From: Candidatus Jordarchaeales archaeon
Lineage (GTDB): Archaea; Asgardarchaeota; Jordiarchaeia; Jordiarchaeales; Freyrarchaeaceae
Assembly: GCA_038889235.1 (NCBI GenBank)
Contig: JAWAHN010000001.1
Span: forward strand, 1,046,803-1,110,802
Length of the DNA: 64,000 bases
Direction of reading: 5' to 3'
Within the stretch, counting starts at the first letter, position 1. Each line of letters begins with the position of its first letter. The notes under the pieces are model-generated. The model was not told the origin of the DNA. It did not search any database and saw only the letters and a list, made by a program, of their open reading frames with translations. The position numbers were made by a program, and so were the translations under genes. Below, piece after piece: positions 54,610 to 62,529 of this stretch.

Positions 54610-55557
54610 CTAGTAGCGTAGCCCCTCGAGCAGGTACACGAATATCGATGCAGCTGTCAAATCCGCGGTGGCTCCTGGGTTTAGCCTGCCACCGCTGCTA
54701 TGCAACTCTTCATCAAGCATCCAACACAGCCTTCTCCCTTCAGGCGTGGATATTCCTCCCGCTTCCAGCACCTCCTTCGCCCTAACGCTAACATACTCTG
54801 CAGCTTTCGCCCCTGCCTTTCTGATTATAAGGGTATCAGGTTTCTCTGAAAGTATCCTCAGAAAAGTGTTCACTGTGGCGATGTTCACATCTCTTTCCTC
54901 CTCGAGGTATTTCTTGAAGCTTGGATATCCCAAGTCGAACACCGTACTCATGCCATTAACCCACTCAGCACTTATGGCGTCCCACCCCGCGCTTATGGCG
55001 AAAATGTCCTTCAGTGAGACTCCTTCTGAAACAATCTTCTCCCTAAAAGCTGGGTCGTTAACGTCGAACTTCTCCACCTCACCCAGCCCACCAGGCTTTA
55101 CTATACGTATTGCTTCGTAAACGTTCACCGCATCCTCCACGGTTGACCCATCGATAACCTTCACGACATTTTTTCTAAGGAGCGTTGAGGAAACCCCACC
55201 TGACAAAGCGAAGCACATTCCTGCAGCGGCAGAGAGGGGAGCGAATAAGAGTATTTCACCCAGGTTAGTGTTACCCCCCTTATGCCATCTAGAAGCGCAC
55301 TTAACCGCTTCGAGTACATAGTAACCCAAACTTATCTCCTTGACATCTATCTCTCCCCTTCCCGCCTTTCTCCCTCTCTCGGCAAGTCTCCCCATTGAAG
55401 GCCCTACCGCTACAGCGCCTGCTAAGAAGTGCTCGAACCGTGTATCGTGCGCGTCACGCAAGCGATGCACGTTACCAGGCTTCGGGTAGCCGCTCACTTC
55501 AAGTAGCATTGCCAGCGTCGCACATTTGGCAACGTATTCCTCAATGCTTTCCTCCAT
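54610..55557 (-). CDS. CitG-family protein (triphosphoribosyl-dephospho-CoA synthase-like)
   Basis: CitG/MdcB-like fold with Tyr-Pro-Lys-Pro-Gly-Asn-Val-His near residue 24, His-Lys-Gly-Gly-Asn-Thr-Asn-Leu-Gly near 92 and Asn-Pro-Gly-Ala-Thr-Ala-Asp-Leu-Thr near the C-terminus. In bacteria these make the prosthetic group of citrate or malonate lyase from dephospho-CoA; no lyase genes are seen here, so the archaeal substrate is uncertain. ATG start. Confidence 0.8.
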   Translation of the reverse strand: MEESIEEYVAKCATLAMLLEVSGYPKPGNVHRLRDAHDTRFEHFLAGAVAVGPSMGRLAERGRKAGRGEIDVKEISLGYYVLEAVKCASRWHKGGNTNLGEILLFAPLSAAAGMCFALSGGVSSTLLRKNVVKVIDGSTVEDAVNVYEAIRIVKPGGLGEVEKFDVNDPAFREKIVSEGVSLKDIFAISAGWDAISAEWVNGMSTVFDLGYPSFKKYLEEERDVNIATVNTFLRILSEKPDTLIIRKAGAKAAEYVSVRAKEVLEAGGISTPEGRRLCWMLDEELHSSGGRLNPGATADLTAASIFVYLLEGLRY

Positions 55558-55973
55558 AGCTCCACCAGGAACTAAACTGGAATCGAGTGAAAATAAAATC
55601 TTTCGCGCCTATTACCAACAACGTGTTACGCGAAAACGAGGCGCCCAACTACCCGGGTCCACGTTGGTCGTCTGGGTCGAAATGTCACACTACTTGCCAG
55701 CTTCCATGAGAGAGTAATGAAAATGGCTGTTTTAGCTTACGAGTAATGTTATAGTGGAACAATGAGGCGTTGTCTCTAATAGGTTGAGTGACATGTGAAG
55801 TGTAATCGCCGCCTCTTAATGCAGACATTTTCGATTTATGTTAGCATGTGTTTTTTATTCGAAATGTATGGCGGATATGGTTACTCTCGTTTTTTATGTA
55901 AAAAGTTCTTATTTTATTTAATTTTCATTTATACATAACTTGCGTAGAAACGCGTCTGCAGGGTGGTTGGAGT
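55558..55973. other. AT-rich intergenic region
   Basis: About 415 bp without a recognisable gene or structured RNA. The right end holds the TATA-like CATTTATACAT (about 55926-55936) for the small HTH gene at 55974; runs of T (around 55844 and 55890) could be terminators. Confidence 0.4.
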
Positions 55974-56222
55974 ATGGCTCTACTAACTCTTGAAGAAAAA
56001 GGTGGGGTGCACGGTCTCCCCCCCTCAGCCGTAGAGGTGTTGAGCATTTTGAGGAGAGAGGGCCCACTGACTCCCAAAGACCTTTTTGGCAAGACGAGCC
56101 TTGCCCCAAGGACTGTGAGGTACGCTTTAAAGGTTTTACTCGACTCCAAGCTCGTTAAAAAGGTTCCAAACCTACACGACCTCCGCCAAAATCTCTACGT
56201 CGCGCTGGACCGACACCCCTAA
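55974..56222 (+). CDS. small winged-helix regulator
   Basis: 82 residues, almost entirely a winged helix: Glu-Val-Leu-Ser-Ile-Leu-Arg-Arg-Glu-Gly, Thr-Pro-Lys-Asp-Leu, then recognition helix Ala-Pro-Arg-Thr-Val-Arg-Tyr-Ala-Leu-Lys-Val-Leu and a wing ending in Asp-Leu-Arg-Gln-Asn-Leu-Tyr. Similar short MarR/ArsR-type proteins are common in TACK archaea. ATG start after GGTGGTTGGAG. The target is unknown. Confidence 0.75.
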   Translation: MALLTLEEKGGVHGLPPSAVEVLSILRREGPLTPKDLFGKTSLAPRTVRYALKVLLDSKLVKKVPNLHDLRQNLYVALDRHP

Positions 56223-56340
56223 AATGCGAGCTCCAAGTTGTAGCCCGCAGAACACCTCCAGAACACTTCAGTATAACTCACCTGTATAAAGGGGAGGGGC
56301 TTAAAAATGGCTGTGAAACAGTACCTCAGAGGGACAGAGG

Positions 56341-56937
56341 TTGAAGTTCGTGGCGTCACTGGAAGGCGTTCACGGTTGTGGAAAGACCACGGTTTTCAGA
56401 CGCTTGCAGGAAATGAAGGCTGAATGGTTTTTCCTTCCAGAATTCATAGACCCACCTAGGTACCCCTTTGGCTCAAAGGACAAACAAATTGCGTTCAGAG
56501 CAGAGTTGTGGGTCCTTCAACAAATGTTGAAAAGGAGGACACTACTGGAACAAATTAACAGCGGAGTGGTTGTTTGCGACAGGAGCCCCATCTGTGTTGT
56601 GGCCTACGCGTACGCCCTCTGCTCCGACGAAGACTACCAGCTTATAAAGGACATCTACAGATCCGTGAACTGGGGGGAAGACGTAATATTCTACTTCGAG
56701 GAGACTGTTGAAAGCGTGCTTCCGAAAATAAGGATGAGAAAAGATAGGCCAAAAGAGTGGAACGAAGACGACACAGAATACATCGCAAAAATAATCGAGG
56801 GCTACGAAGAAGCCCTTAAACTGGCCAGCTGCCCCGTGCTGCGCATAAAGAACAGTGACGTGGAGAAAATCTCCTCCAAAATAGCAGTGGAAATCGAGAA
56901 AGCCTGCAGCTTCCTAAACACTTACAATTACCTCTAA
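56341..56937 (+). CDS. deoxynucleoside/thymidylate kinase-like P-loop protein
   Basis: P-loop kinase with Gly-Val-His-Gly-Cys-Gly-Lys-Thr-Thr near residue 9 and a Cys-Asp-Arg-Ser-Pro motif near 80 (the Asp-Arg-Ser/Tyr of dNK/TMK enzymes), then a lid-like basic stretch (Arg-Met-Arg-Lys-Asp-Arg-Pro) near 133. It probably phosphorylates a nucleoside or nucleotide; the substrate is unassigned. TTG start. Upstream CTGTATAAAGG (~56282) is a TATA-like element. Confidence 0.72.
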   Translation: MKFVASLEGVHGCGKTTVFRRLQEMKAEWFFLPEFIDPPRYPFGSKDKQIAFRAELWVLQQMLKRRTLLEQINSGVVVCDRSPICVVAYAYALCSDEDYQLIKDIYRSVNWGEDVIFYFEETVESVLPKIRMRKDRPKEWNEDDTEYIAKIIEGYEEALKLASCPVLRIKNSDVEKISSKIAVEIEKACSFLNTYNYL

Positions 56938-56995
56938 AAATCCCCCCTGAAGGAGATCATACCTTTCATTTTTATAAATAATTATTGTTGTCCCA

Positions 56996-57412
56996 CTAAC
57001 TTGCGGGTTTAAATGTTAAAATGGTTTTTCCGTTTTTCTCTAAGAATTCTGCTTCGACGTCCATACCTATCTGTATTTTTTCTGGTTTCTTTAAGTCGAA
57101 ACCTACTAGGCGTGCTGTTATCCTAGCCCCCTTCTCCAGTTCAACCACCCCGAAGGCGTACGGTTTTTCTCTTCCGTGTCCCTCAGCGATGAGCGGGGTT
57201 GGAGGAACGTGGACGATGGAGAACGTTACCAGTTTTCCTTTTCCCTTGAGCTCAATCCATTCTAAATCTGAGCTGCGGCAGTTCTTGCAGATGGGTCGCG
57301 GCGGTAAATTAATCACGCCACACTTTTTGCACTTTGCAGCCATGATCTTCCTTTTGTTTAGGAATTCCCTAAACTTGCTTACAGTAAACTCCATTGTGCT
57401 CAAAGCGCTCAC
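56996..57412 (-). CDS. DUF35 zinc-ribbon OB-fold protein
   Basis: Partner of archaeal thiolases, thought to bridge thiolase and HMG-CoA synthase in a complex channelling acetoacetyl-CoA in the mevalonate pathway. The N-terminal helix is followed by a rubredoxin-like zinc ribbon (Cys-Lys-Lys-Cys, Cys-Lys-Asn-Cys, residues ~28-45) and an OB-fold ending Phe-Leu-Glu-Lys-Asn-Gly. The stop of the thiolase gene overlaps its start by 4 bp. Confidence 0.9.
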   Translation of the reverse strand: MSALSTMEFTVSKFREFLNKRKIMAAKCKKCGVINLPPRPICKNCRSSDLEWIELKGKGKLVTFSIVHVPPTPLIAEGHGREKPYAFGVVELEKGARITARLVGFDLKKPEKIQIGMDVEAEFLEKNGKTILTFKPAS

Positions 57413-58662
57413 CTCCTAAAAATGTGCACAGTGCAGCTTGCACCTGAACCGCCGACGTTGTGGGTTAACCCGACCTCAACGCCGGGAACCTGTCTTGCAC
57501 CCGCTTCTCCCCTAAGCTGATGCCATATCTCAACTACTTGCGCCACTCCGGTAGCTCCAACGGGGTGTCCCTTCGCCTTCAATCCCCCTGATGTATTAAT
57601 CGGTTTCTCTCCATTTCTCCTAGTTAGCCCTTCCTCAACTGCTTTTCCTCCTTCTCCTGGTTTGAAGAAACCTAAATCTTCTGTTGCAACTATCTCAGCT
57701 ATTGTAAAGCAGTCGTGTACCTCGGCTATCTCTATGTCCTTCGGCCTTAATCCTGCCATTTTGTAAGCTTTTTCGGCTGCAACCCTAGCCGCTCTTAGCG
57801 AAGTGATTTCTTCTCTATCGTGAAGGGCGAGCGAGTCGCTTCCTTGCCCAGTCCCGACCACGTGTATTGGTGTATCTGTAAACTTTCTTGCCACCTCCTC
57901 CGCTGCTAGTATTACGACTGCGGCTCCGTCGGTGATGGGACTGCAGTCGAAGAGTCTGAGGGGCCATGCTATAACTGGGTTTGCATCTGGATCACTTAGA
58001 AAGTCCATTTCATCCTTCCAGCTTGGAGCAGGGAGCCCCTTAGCTTTTGCCCGCTCAGCTCTAGCTTTCATTATGTCCCTTATTGTTGACTGGAATTGCG
58101 CCTTAGGATTCAGGGCCCCATTCTCGTGGTTTTTGATTCCAACCATTCTCAGTTGCTCAATTGTCGTTCCATATTTCCTCATGTGCGCGTTCGCTATTTC
58201 AGCATACAAACCTGGAAAAGTGGCTCCTGCGGAAAACTCATACACTGAATCAGCGGCTGAGGCTAACACGTCTGTTACCCTCGATGTTTCGAGGTTGGTC
58301 ATCTTTTCAACTCCCGCAACGCAGACTACGTCGTGCGCCCCGGAAGCCACTGCCAGTATTCCGAGCCTCAGGGCGGCACCACCGCTAGCGCAAGCATTCT
58401 CTACTCTCATAGCCGGGCCGGGAGTAATGCCGACTAGGTCAGCCATTAGGGGGCCGGTGTGCACCTGCCCTTCAAATATGTCGTTTGAAAAATTCCCCAG
58501 GAATAGCGCCTCTATCTCGCGTGTTTCTATCCCCTTATCCACGCTCTTGACCGCCTCGACGAAAGCCTCCACGAAAAGCTCCCTAGTTGTCTTGTCGGGA
58601 AAAGCTCCGAACTTACTCATTCCGGCACCAATTACTGCCACACCTCGCGCCAACTTCCCCAA
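57409..58662 (-). CDS. acetoacetyl-CoA thiolase (archaeal type)
   Basis: Condenses two acetyl-CoA for isoprenoid lipid synthesis. Nucleophilic Cys in Glu-Asn-Ala-Cys-Ala-Ser-Gly-Gly (~82), His in Glu-Val-His-Asp-Cys-Phe (~303), and Gly-Gly-Leu-Lys-Ala-Lys-Gly-His-Pro-Val-Gly (~348). I placed the start at TTG 58662 behind GGAGGTG; the frame opens at ATG 58683. HMG-CoA synthase, often the third gene of this operon, is not adjacent. Confidence 0.9.
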   Translation of the reverse strand: MGKLARGVAVIGAGMSKFGAFPDKTTRELFVEAFVEAVKSVDKGIETREIEALFLGNFSNDIFEGQVHTGPLMADLVGITPGPAMRVENACASGGAALRLGILAVASGAHDVVCVAGVEKMTNLETSRVTDVLASAADSVYEFSAGATFPGLYAEIANAHMRKYGTTIEQLRMVGIKNHENGALNPKAQFQSTIRDIMKARAERAKAKGLPAPSWKDEMDFLSDPDANPVIAWPLRLFDCSPITDGAAVVILAAEEVARKFTDTPIHVVGTGQGSDSLALHDREEITSLRAARVAAEKAYKMAGLRPKDIEIAEVHDCFTIAEIVATEDLGFFKPGEGGKAVEEGLTRRNGEKPINTSGGLKAKGHPVGATGVAQVVEIWHQLRGEAGARQVPGVEVGLTHNVGGSGASCTVHIFRR

Positions 58663-58849
58663 TGGGGGAACACCTCCCCGCAAACGCCTACCATGGCTTT
58701 TTTTATTAACGACGCTTGCTCAAGTTACCGTTTATCTTTACAGCAGCCGAATACGAGCCGTTTGAACACTCAACCCCCTTCTATATAAATTTTCTAGCCA
58801 GCAATAGTTTGCTTGAACCTCAAGGGGGTAACAGTCAAAAGGGAAAAGC

Positions 58850-58857
58850 TTTATATT
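58850..58857 (+). promoter_or_regulatory. TATA box of the permuted 5S rRNA gene
   Basis: TTTATATT preceded by a purine-rich BRE-like GGGAAAAGC. Transcription is expected ~26 bases downstream, at about 58880, precisely where the 14-bp terminal helix begins. Confidence 0.65.
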
Positions 58858-58880
58858 CGCTTTTTTGGTTGATAATTCCT

Positions 58881-59038
58881 GCTGGGCGCCACGGCGTGAA
58901 AGTCAAGCCCGCATGCGATTCGGCGAGTACTGCTGTGCGGGAGCCAGCGGGAAAGCCGAATGCTGGCGCTACGGCGCCGGCCATAGCATGCGGGGATATA
59001 CCCGTTCCCATTCCGAACACGGATCCGTGGCGTCCAGC
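58881..59038 (+). rRNA. rrf: circularly permuted 5S rRNA gene
   Basis: All 5S helices are present, but the order is 3' half then 5' half. Residues 58901-58969 correspond to canonical AGUCAAGCC (loop B) through helices II', V, loop E, IV and I'. After a UACG linker (58970-58973), 58974-59023 corresponds to helix I, loop A, helix II, helix III and loop C (CCCATTCCGAACACGG). Pairings: helix I 58974-58981 with 58962-58969; helix II 58986-58994 with 58908-58916; helix V ATTCGGC/GCCGAAT. The outer ends 58881-58894 and 59025-59038 form a 14-bp helix with one G-U pair. Next to it a 4-bp CGUG/CACG helix flanked by 3-nt bulges resembles a BHB splice motif. Cleavage after 58900 and 59023 and ligation would yield GAACACGGA-AGUCAAGCC, the canonical sequence, as a 123-nt circle. 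Structure inferred by eye. Confidence 0.9.
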
Positions 59039-59043
59039 ATGTG

Positions 59044-59059
59044 CTTTTCTTCTTGTTTT
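59044..59059 (+). terminator. T-rich terminator after 5S
   Basis: CTTTTCTTCTTGTTTT immediately follows the terminal helix, the usual archaeal RNA-gene termination signal. Confidence 0.55.
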
Positions 59060-59126
59060 CCAAGGTAACTTTAATACAGGGTACCTATCCTTCTTTTTCT
59101 GTGAAGTGTTCGTTGGGGTTGTATAT

Positions 59127-60008
59127 ATGACAAAGCCCAGGCTTTACATAGATGAGAGCAGTCCTCCTATATCCGATAACCTCTACGAAAAGATAGCCGC
59201 GCACAGGAAGCTTTACAGGAAGCTTGTTTTCTCCGGCAAGGCTGTTAAGCGTCTTAGGGGGATTTTGCCCTCTTCAGAATTGGTGAGGATGCTCAGGGGG
59301 GGCGGGGGGAAGCTTAGGCGCTTCGATATAATGATCGAGTTGTATTGTGACGTTGAGACTGAAAGTAGAGTTAAGTCTCTGTACGACGAAGTGTGTAGCA
59401 CGTACCCGCCTCAAAAGTCGTCTATTAGTCTTGCGTCAGAAGGCGAGGAGCCTGCCCCCCTGAGGCTCGGGTTGAGCTGGGAAGACGTCTCGTTCGATGC
59501 TTGGGCACTTATAGAGCGTTTTTACAGCGTCATAGAGGAACCATTCTACGTTAACTTCGAATTCGAAGACGACGAGAAGGTGGTGTCCGCCGTAAATCTC
59601 TCAGTTCCCTTCGATGAGGAAAGGAGGCAGTTCTACCTCGTGGAGCTTGTCACCCCGTTCAGGGTGAAGTATCCTAGTGGGGAAGAAAGGTTACTGGGCA
59701 AGCTTTCGTCGCTTGTGGAGGAGGTAACGAGCAACCCAAATGTGACCCCCGAGCTTTTTGTGATCGGTCGAGGCGGCATGTGGAAGCCGCTGATAACCGT
59801 CGGCTGGTCTTTTAACGATGGCCGCTTACTCGTGAAGGTTCCAGAGTGGAATGGTAAGGGTGGAATAGAGTTCATCTTGGACCCCATTAACGGCAAGGTT
59901 CAACTGATCAAGGGAGATCTTAAGGTTGAAAAGGACGGTAAGCTGGGGAACGTGTCGCTCGATGCCGTTCAGTTTTTCGAGCTGGGGGGAGATGAGCTCT
60001 CAAGTTAG
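59127..60008 (+). CDS. conserved-looking protein of unknown function
   Basis: 293 residues, ATG start; the frame opens at 58716 but that part covers the 5S gene. A TATA-like ACTTTAATACAG is at ~59068. Residues 1-100 are charged and helical (Leu-Tyr-Glu-Lys-Ile-Ala-Ala-His-Arg-Lys-Leu-Tyr-Arg-Lys); the rest is strand-rich and acidic. I do not recognise a family. Its stop overlaps the convergent gene at 60005 by 4 bp. Confidence 0.55.
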   Translation: MTKPRLYIDESSPPISDNLYEKIAAHRKLYRKLVFSGKAVKRLRGILPSSELVRMLRGGGGKLRRFDIMIELYCDVETESRVKSLYDEVCSTYPPQKSSISLASEGEEPAPLRLGLSWEDVSFDAWALIERFYSVIEEPFYVNFEFEDDEKVVSAVNLSVPFDEERRQFYLVELVTPFRVKYPSGEERLLGKLSSLVEEVTSNPNVTPELFVIGRGGMWKPLITVGWSFNDGRLLVKVPEWNGKGGIEFILDPINGKVQLIKGDLKVEKDGKLGNVSLDAVQFFELGGDELSS

Positions 60009-60475
60009 TCTCGCTCAAACCAAGGCGTCTCGAGGTTCTCGTCGACGTCAACGCTCACCCACTCCCTTCCACTCCTGGGGTCTTGCTCGTGCAGGACTCT
60101 CACAAAGCTGATTGACTCGCATGCAAAGCAGTAGGCCTCCACGACGGTTCCCTCCAAAACGTGGAACCAGACCTCTCCGCCATCGATTATGCGCCCCCTC
60201 AACACCTCGCACTCGATGACCTCTCCATTTCTGCCCACGTGCTCCATGATGGTGTTCCTAACTATTTCGCGCGCTTCAAGGTAAATCCTCCCCGCATAGT
60301 TGTTGCTCTTAGGAAAAATGTTCGTGGAGAGCGTTGTATATCCTCCCTTGGAGGCAACGGTAAACCTAGCGGCCTCGTAGTATTCTCCTTCAACTCCAAA
60401 CTTTCCACTCAAAGCTAGGCGTATTCCCTCGCTCATCGAGGCGTGTCTCTCACCAACAGAGGGTAAGGCGGCCAC
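60005..60475 (-). CDS. small protein of unknown function
   Basis: 156 residues from a GTG; the ATG at 60436 is an alternative. It looks beta-rich with a Cys-Phe-Ala-Cys pair near residue 117, a possible half zinc site. No family recognised. It is convergent with the previous gene and divergent from the DUF2070 gene. Confidence 0.5.
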   Translation of the reverse strand: MAALPSVGERHASMSEGIRLALSGKFGVEGEYYEAARFTVASKGGYTTLSTNIFPKSNNYAGRIYLEAREIVRNTIMEHVGRNGEVIECEVLRGRIIDGGEVWFHVLEGTVVEAYCFACESISFVRVLHEQDPRSGREWVSVDVDENLETPWFERD

Positions 60476-60587
60476 CCCCCTGAGACTAAACCGTAAGATT
60501 AAATTTAGACGGCGAGATACTTGTTTGCAAAATTCAGGCTTTAACTGTTACCGGCGCAAGTCGAAACACCCGTCTCGGTGATGAGCT

Positions 60588-62408
60588 TTGTCGCTTAGAC
60601 TGGAAAACATCGCCCGCCTTTACAACAAGCTCTTTACCCTCCCCTCCTCCCCTCTGCTACTATCGCTAGACATACTGGTCCACGCGGCCCTAGGAGCGCT
60701 CTTCTTCTTACTAATGGTTCCTCTCCACGGGTTAACAGTGGTCATGGACGGTGTGGCGTGGGGGCTTACATCGCTACTGCCCGCCTCAGCCGCTTCATGC
60801 CTGCTTTCATACATCGTAATTGGGAGGGAAGGGGTGAAGACGCTAAACTTAAGGCGTCTTACTGGGCTTGCAATGTTCTCCACGTTCTTTTGGGGTGTTC
60901 CCGCCGTTCTCGGTGTAGCGCTACGTAGCTGGGTGCCGGCAGCAGCCAGCTTAGGGTTGGCGTTCGGTGTAGCCTTAATGTCTTTCGCCAGAATGCTTAC
61001 AATCGAAGGTGTCCTCCCCCTAAGCTTTGCGAGGTCGTTTGCAGCGTCCTTAACACACCCCCTCCTCCTCATCGCTTTCCTCTTTTTCTCGAAGCTTGTC
61101 CCTTTGTCCATTTCTCTCGCCGGTAAACTTGTGGTCGTATGCGTGACCTTCACGCTCCTAGCACACTTCTACTTACTACTCATAGATGAAGCCGTCAGGC
61201 AGGAGTTGGGCATAGGAGGGTTACGCCTACTCCGCGGCTTCATGGCTGAATGGCTTTCGGATAACCCCCAACTACTAGAGGAGGCACTTGCCGAGATAGG
61301 CTCCGTGGAGGAACATAAGGTATTAGTGTTAAGCTTCACGCATCGTGATGACGTCGCCGCATCTTTAATTGTGCCAATGGTCCACCCGGGTCCCTTCAGA
61401 AAGGTTGGGGGGGCTACACTACCCTACATGGTCTCCAAATTGTTTGAGGAGCGGGTAGGCGGCGTAGCAGGCGTGGCTCACGGAGCTTCTACACATGCTC
61501 AGAACCCTGTTTCAAGGAGCGAGTCTGTTAAGCTGGCTGAGGAGGTCATTAGAGAAACCCTCTCCGGCAACTTTAAACTTGGTGTTCCGGTGAGCCCGCT
61601 GGTTCAAGCAAGCCGGGGGGGTGTGAGGGTAGGCTGTCAGCTTTTCGGTGAGCTGGCCTTGTTCACGGTAAGCCTTAAACCATGCGGCTACGACGACGTG
61701 CACCCGAGTGTGCTCGCGGAGCTATCGAGGGAGCTAGCGGGTGAGTGGGGTGGGGAATTTTTCTTGGTAGACGCTCACAGTGCCAGCCCGGGTCTCCTAG
61801 AACTAGACCCTCTAACTCCCGAGTCAGAGTTGACTAGGGAAATAATTGACGCAGCAAGGGAGGCGCTGAGGGAAGCTAAGAGACTTGCACTTCACAGTAA
61901 AGTTAGAGTTGGAGGAGGGCGGGCGAGCGTTGGAAACTTTGGGGTGAAAGAGGGGGTTGCGAGCGGCGGCGTCTTTTCACTCATAGTAGAGGTTGGCGGC
62001 AGCTTTGCCTGCTACGTGATCGTCGACGGGAACAACATGGTTCCCGGCCTTAGGGAAGAGGTGGAGCGGAGGGTGAAGGGTCTAGGAATCCAAGCGGTTG
62101 AAGTGATGACTAGCGATAGCCACGAGGCTAACGCGGTCTCCCTCAGCGAGCGCGGCTCTAACCCCATAGGACTCTCAGTCCCCTGGGACGCCGTGTTCGA
62201 AGCCGTACTCGAGTCCGTTGAAGCTGCAAAGCACCAGTTGAAGGAGGCCGAGCCTAAATACTTCATAAAGGAGGTTGCGTTGAAAGTGATTGGGGAGAGC
62301 TCCATGGAAAAGCTTTCACGATCAATCAGAAATGCGGCTCTCCTGGCGAGAAGAGCCATTATAATTCCGATTTTGTCGCTACTGGGGGTTTTTCTGCTCG
62401 CCTTCTAG
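60588..62408 (+). CDS. DUF2070 family membrane protein
   Basis: An archaeal protein with about seven N-terminal TM helices (residues ~25-205) and a large soluble domain (~215-600) holding conserved His motifs: Met-Val-His-Pro-Gly-Pro-Phe, Val-Ala-His-Gly-Ala-Ser-Thr-His-Ala-Gln-Asn, and Val-Asp-Ala-His-Ser-Ala. These look like metal or nucleotide ligands, but the family has no known function. A final TM-like stretch (Ile-Ile-Pro-Ile-Leu-Ser-Leu-Leu-Gly-Val-Phe-Leu-Leu) ends it. TTG start after GGTGATGAG. Confidence 0.82.
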   Translation: MSLRLENIARLYNKLFTLPSSPLLLSLDILVHAALGALFFLLMVPLHGLTVVMDGVAWGLTSLLPASAASCLLSYIVIGREGVKTLNLRRLTGLAMFSTFFWGVPAVLGVALRSWVPAAASLGLAFGVALMSFARMLTIEGVLPLSFARSFAASLTHPLLLIAFLFFSKLVPLSISLAGKLVVVCVTFTLLAHFYLLLIDEAVRQELGIGGLRLLRGFMAEWLSDNPQLLEEALAEIGSVEEHKVLVLSFTHRDDVAASLIVPMVHPGPFRKVGGATLPYMVSKLFEERVGGVAGVAHGASTHAQNPVSRSESVKLAEEVIRETLSGNFKLGVPVSPLVQASRGGVRVGCQLFGELALFTVSLKPCGYDDVHPSVLAELSRELAGEWGGEFFLVDAHSASPGLLELDPLTPESELTREIIDAAREALREAKRLALHSKVRVGGGRASVGNFGVKEGVASGGVFSLIVEVGGSFACYVIVDGNNMVPGLREEVERRVKGLGIQAVEVMTSDSHEANAVSLSERGSNPIGLSVPWDAVFEAVLESVEAAKHQLKEAEPKYFIKEVALKVIGESSMEKLSRSIRNAALLARRAIIIPILSLLGVFLLAF

Positions 62409-62529
62409 GCTTCCGTAGTGCTGAGACTTAACGTGCTTTTCATTAGTAAAATTTTTAACTACTAATTGTTAGTCATTTAGCAACCAAAGCTTTTAACATT
62501 AGCAAGATGCAGAAAGGAGGAGCGCTTCT

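Noticed and set aside
58881-59038. 5S remnant or pseudogene produced by tandem duplication
   Set aside because: A tandem duplication of two partial copies would not create a matched 14-bp end helix, a 3-4-3 bulge geometry and exact continuity across the cut sites; all helices are intact.
58716-59126. N-terminal 137-codon extension of the gene at 59127 as coding
   Set aside because: This stretch spans the permuted 5S gene and its promoter; the peptide is Gly/Pro/Ala-rich low-complexity and an ATG with its own TATA exists downstream.
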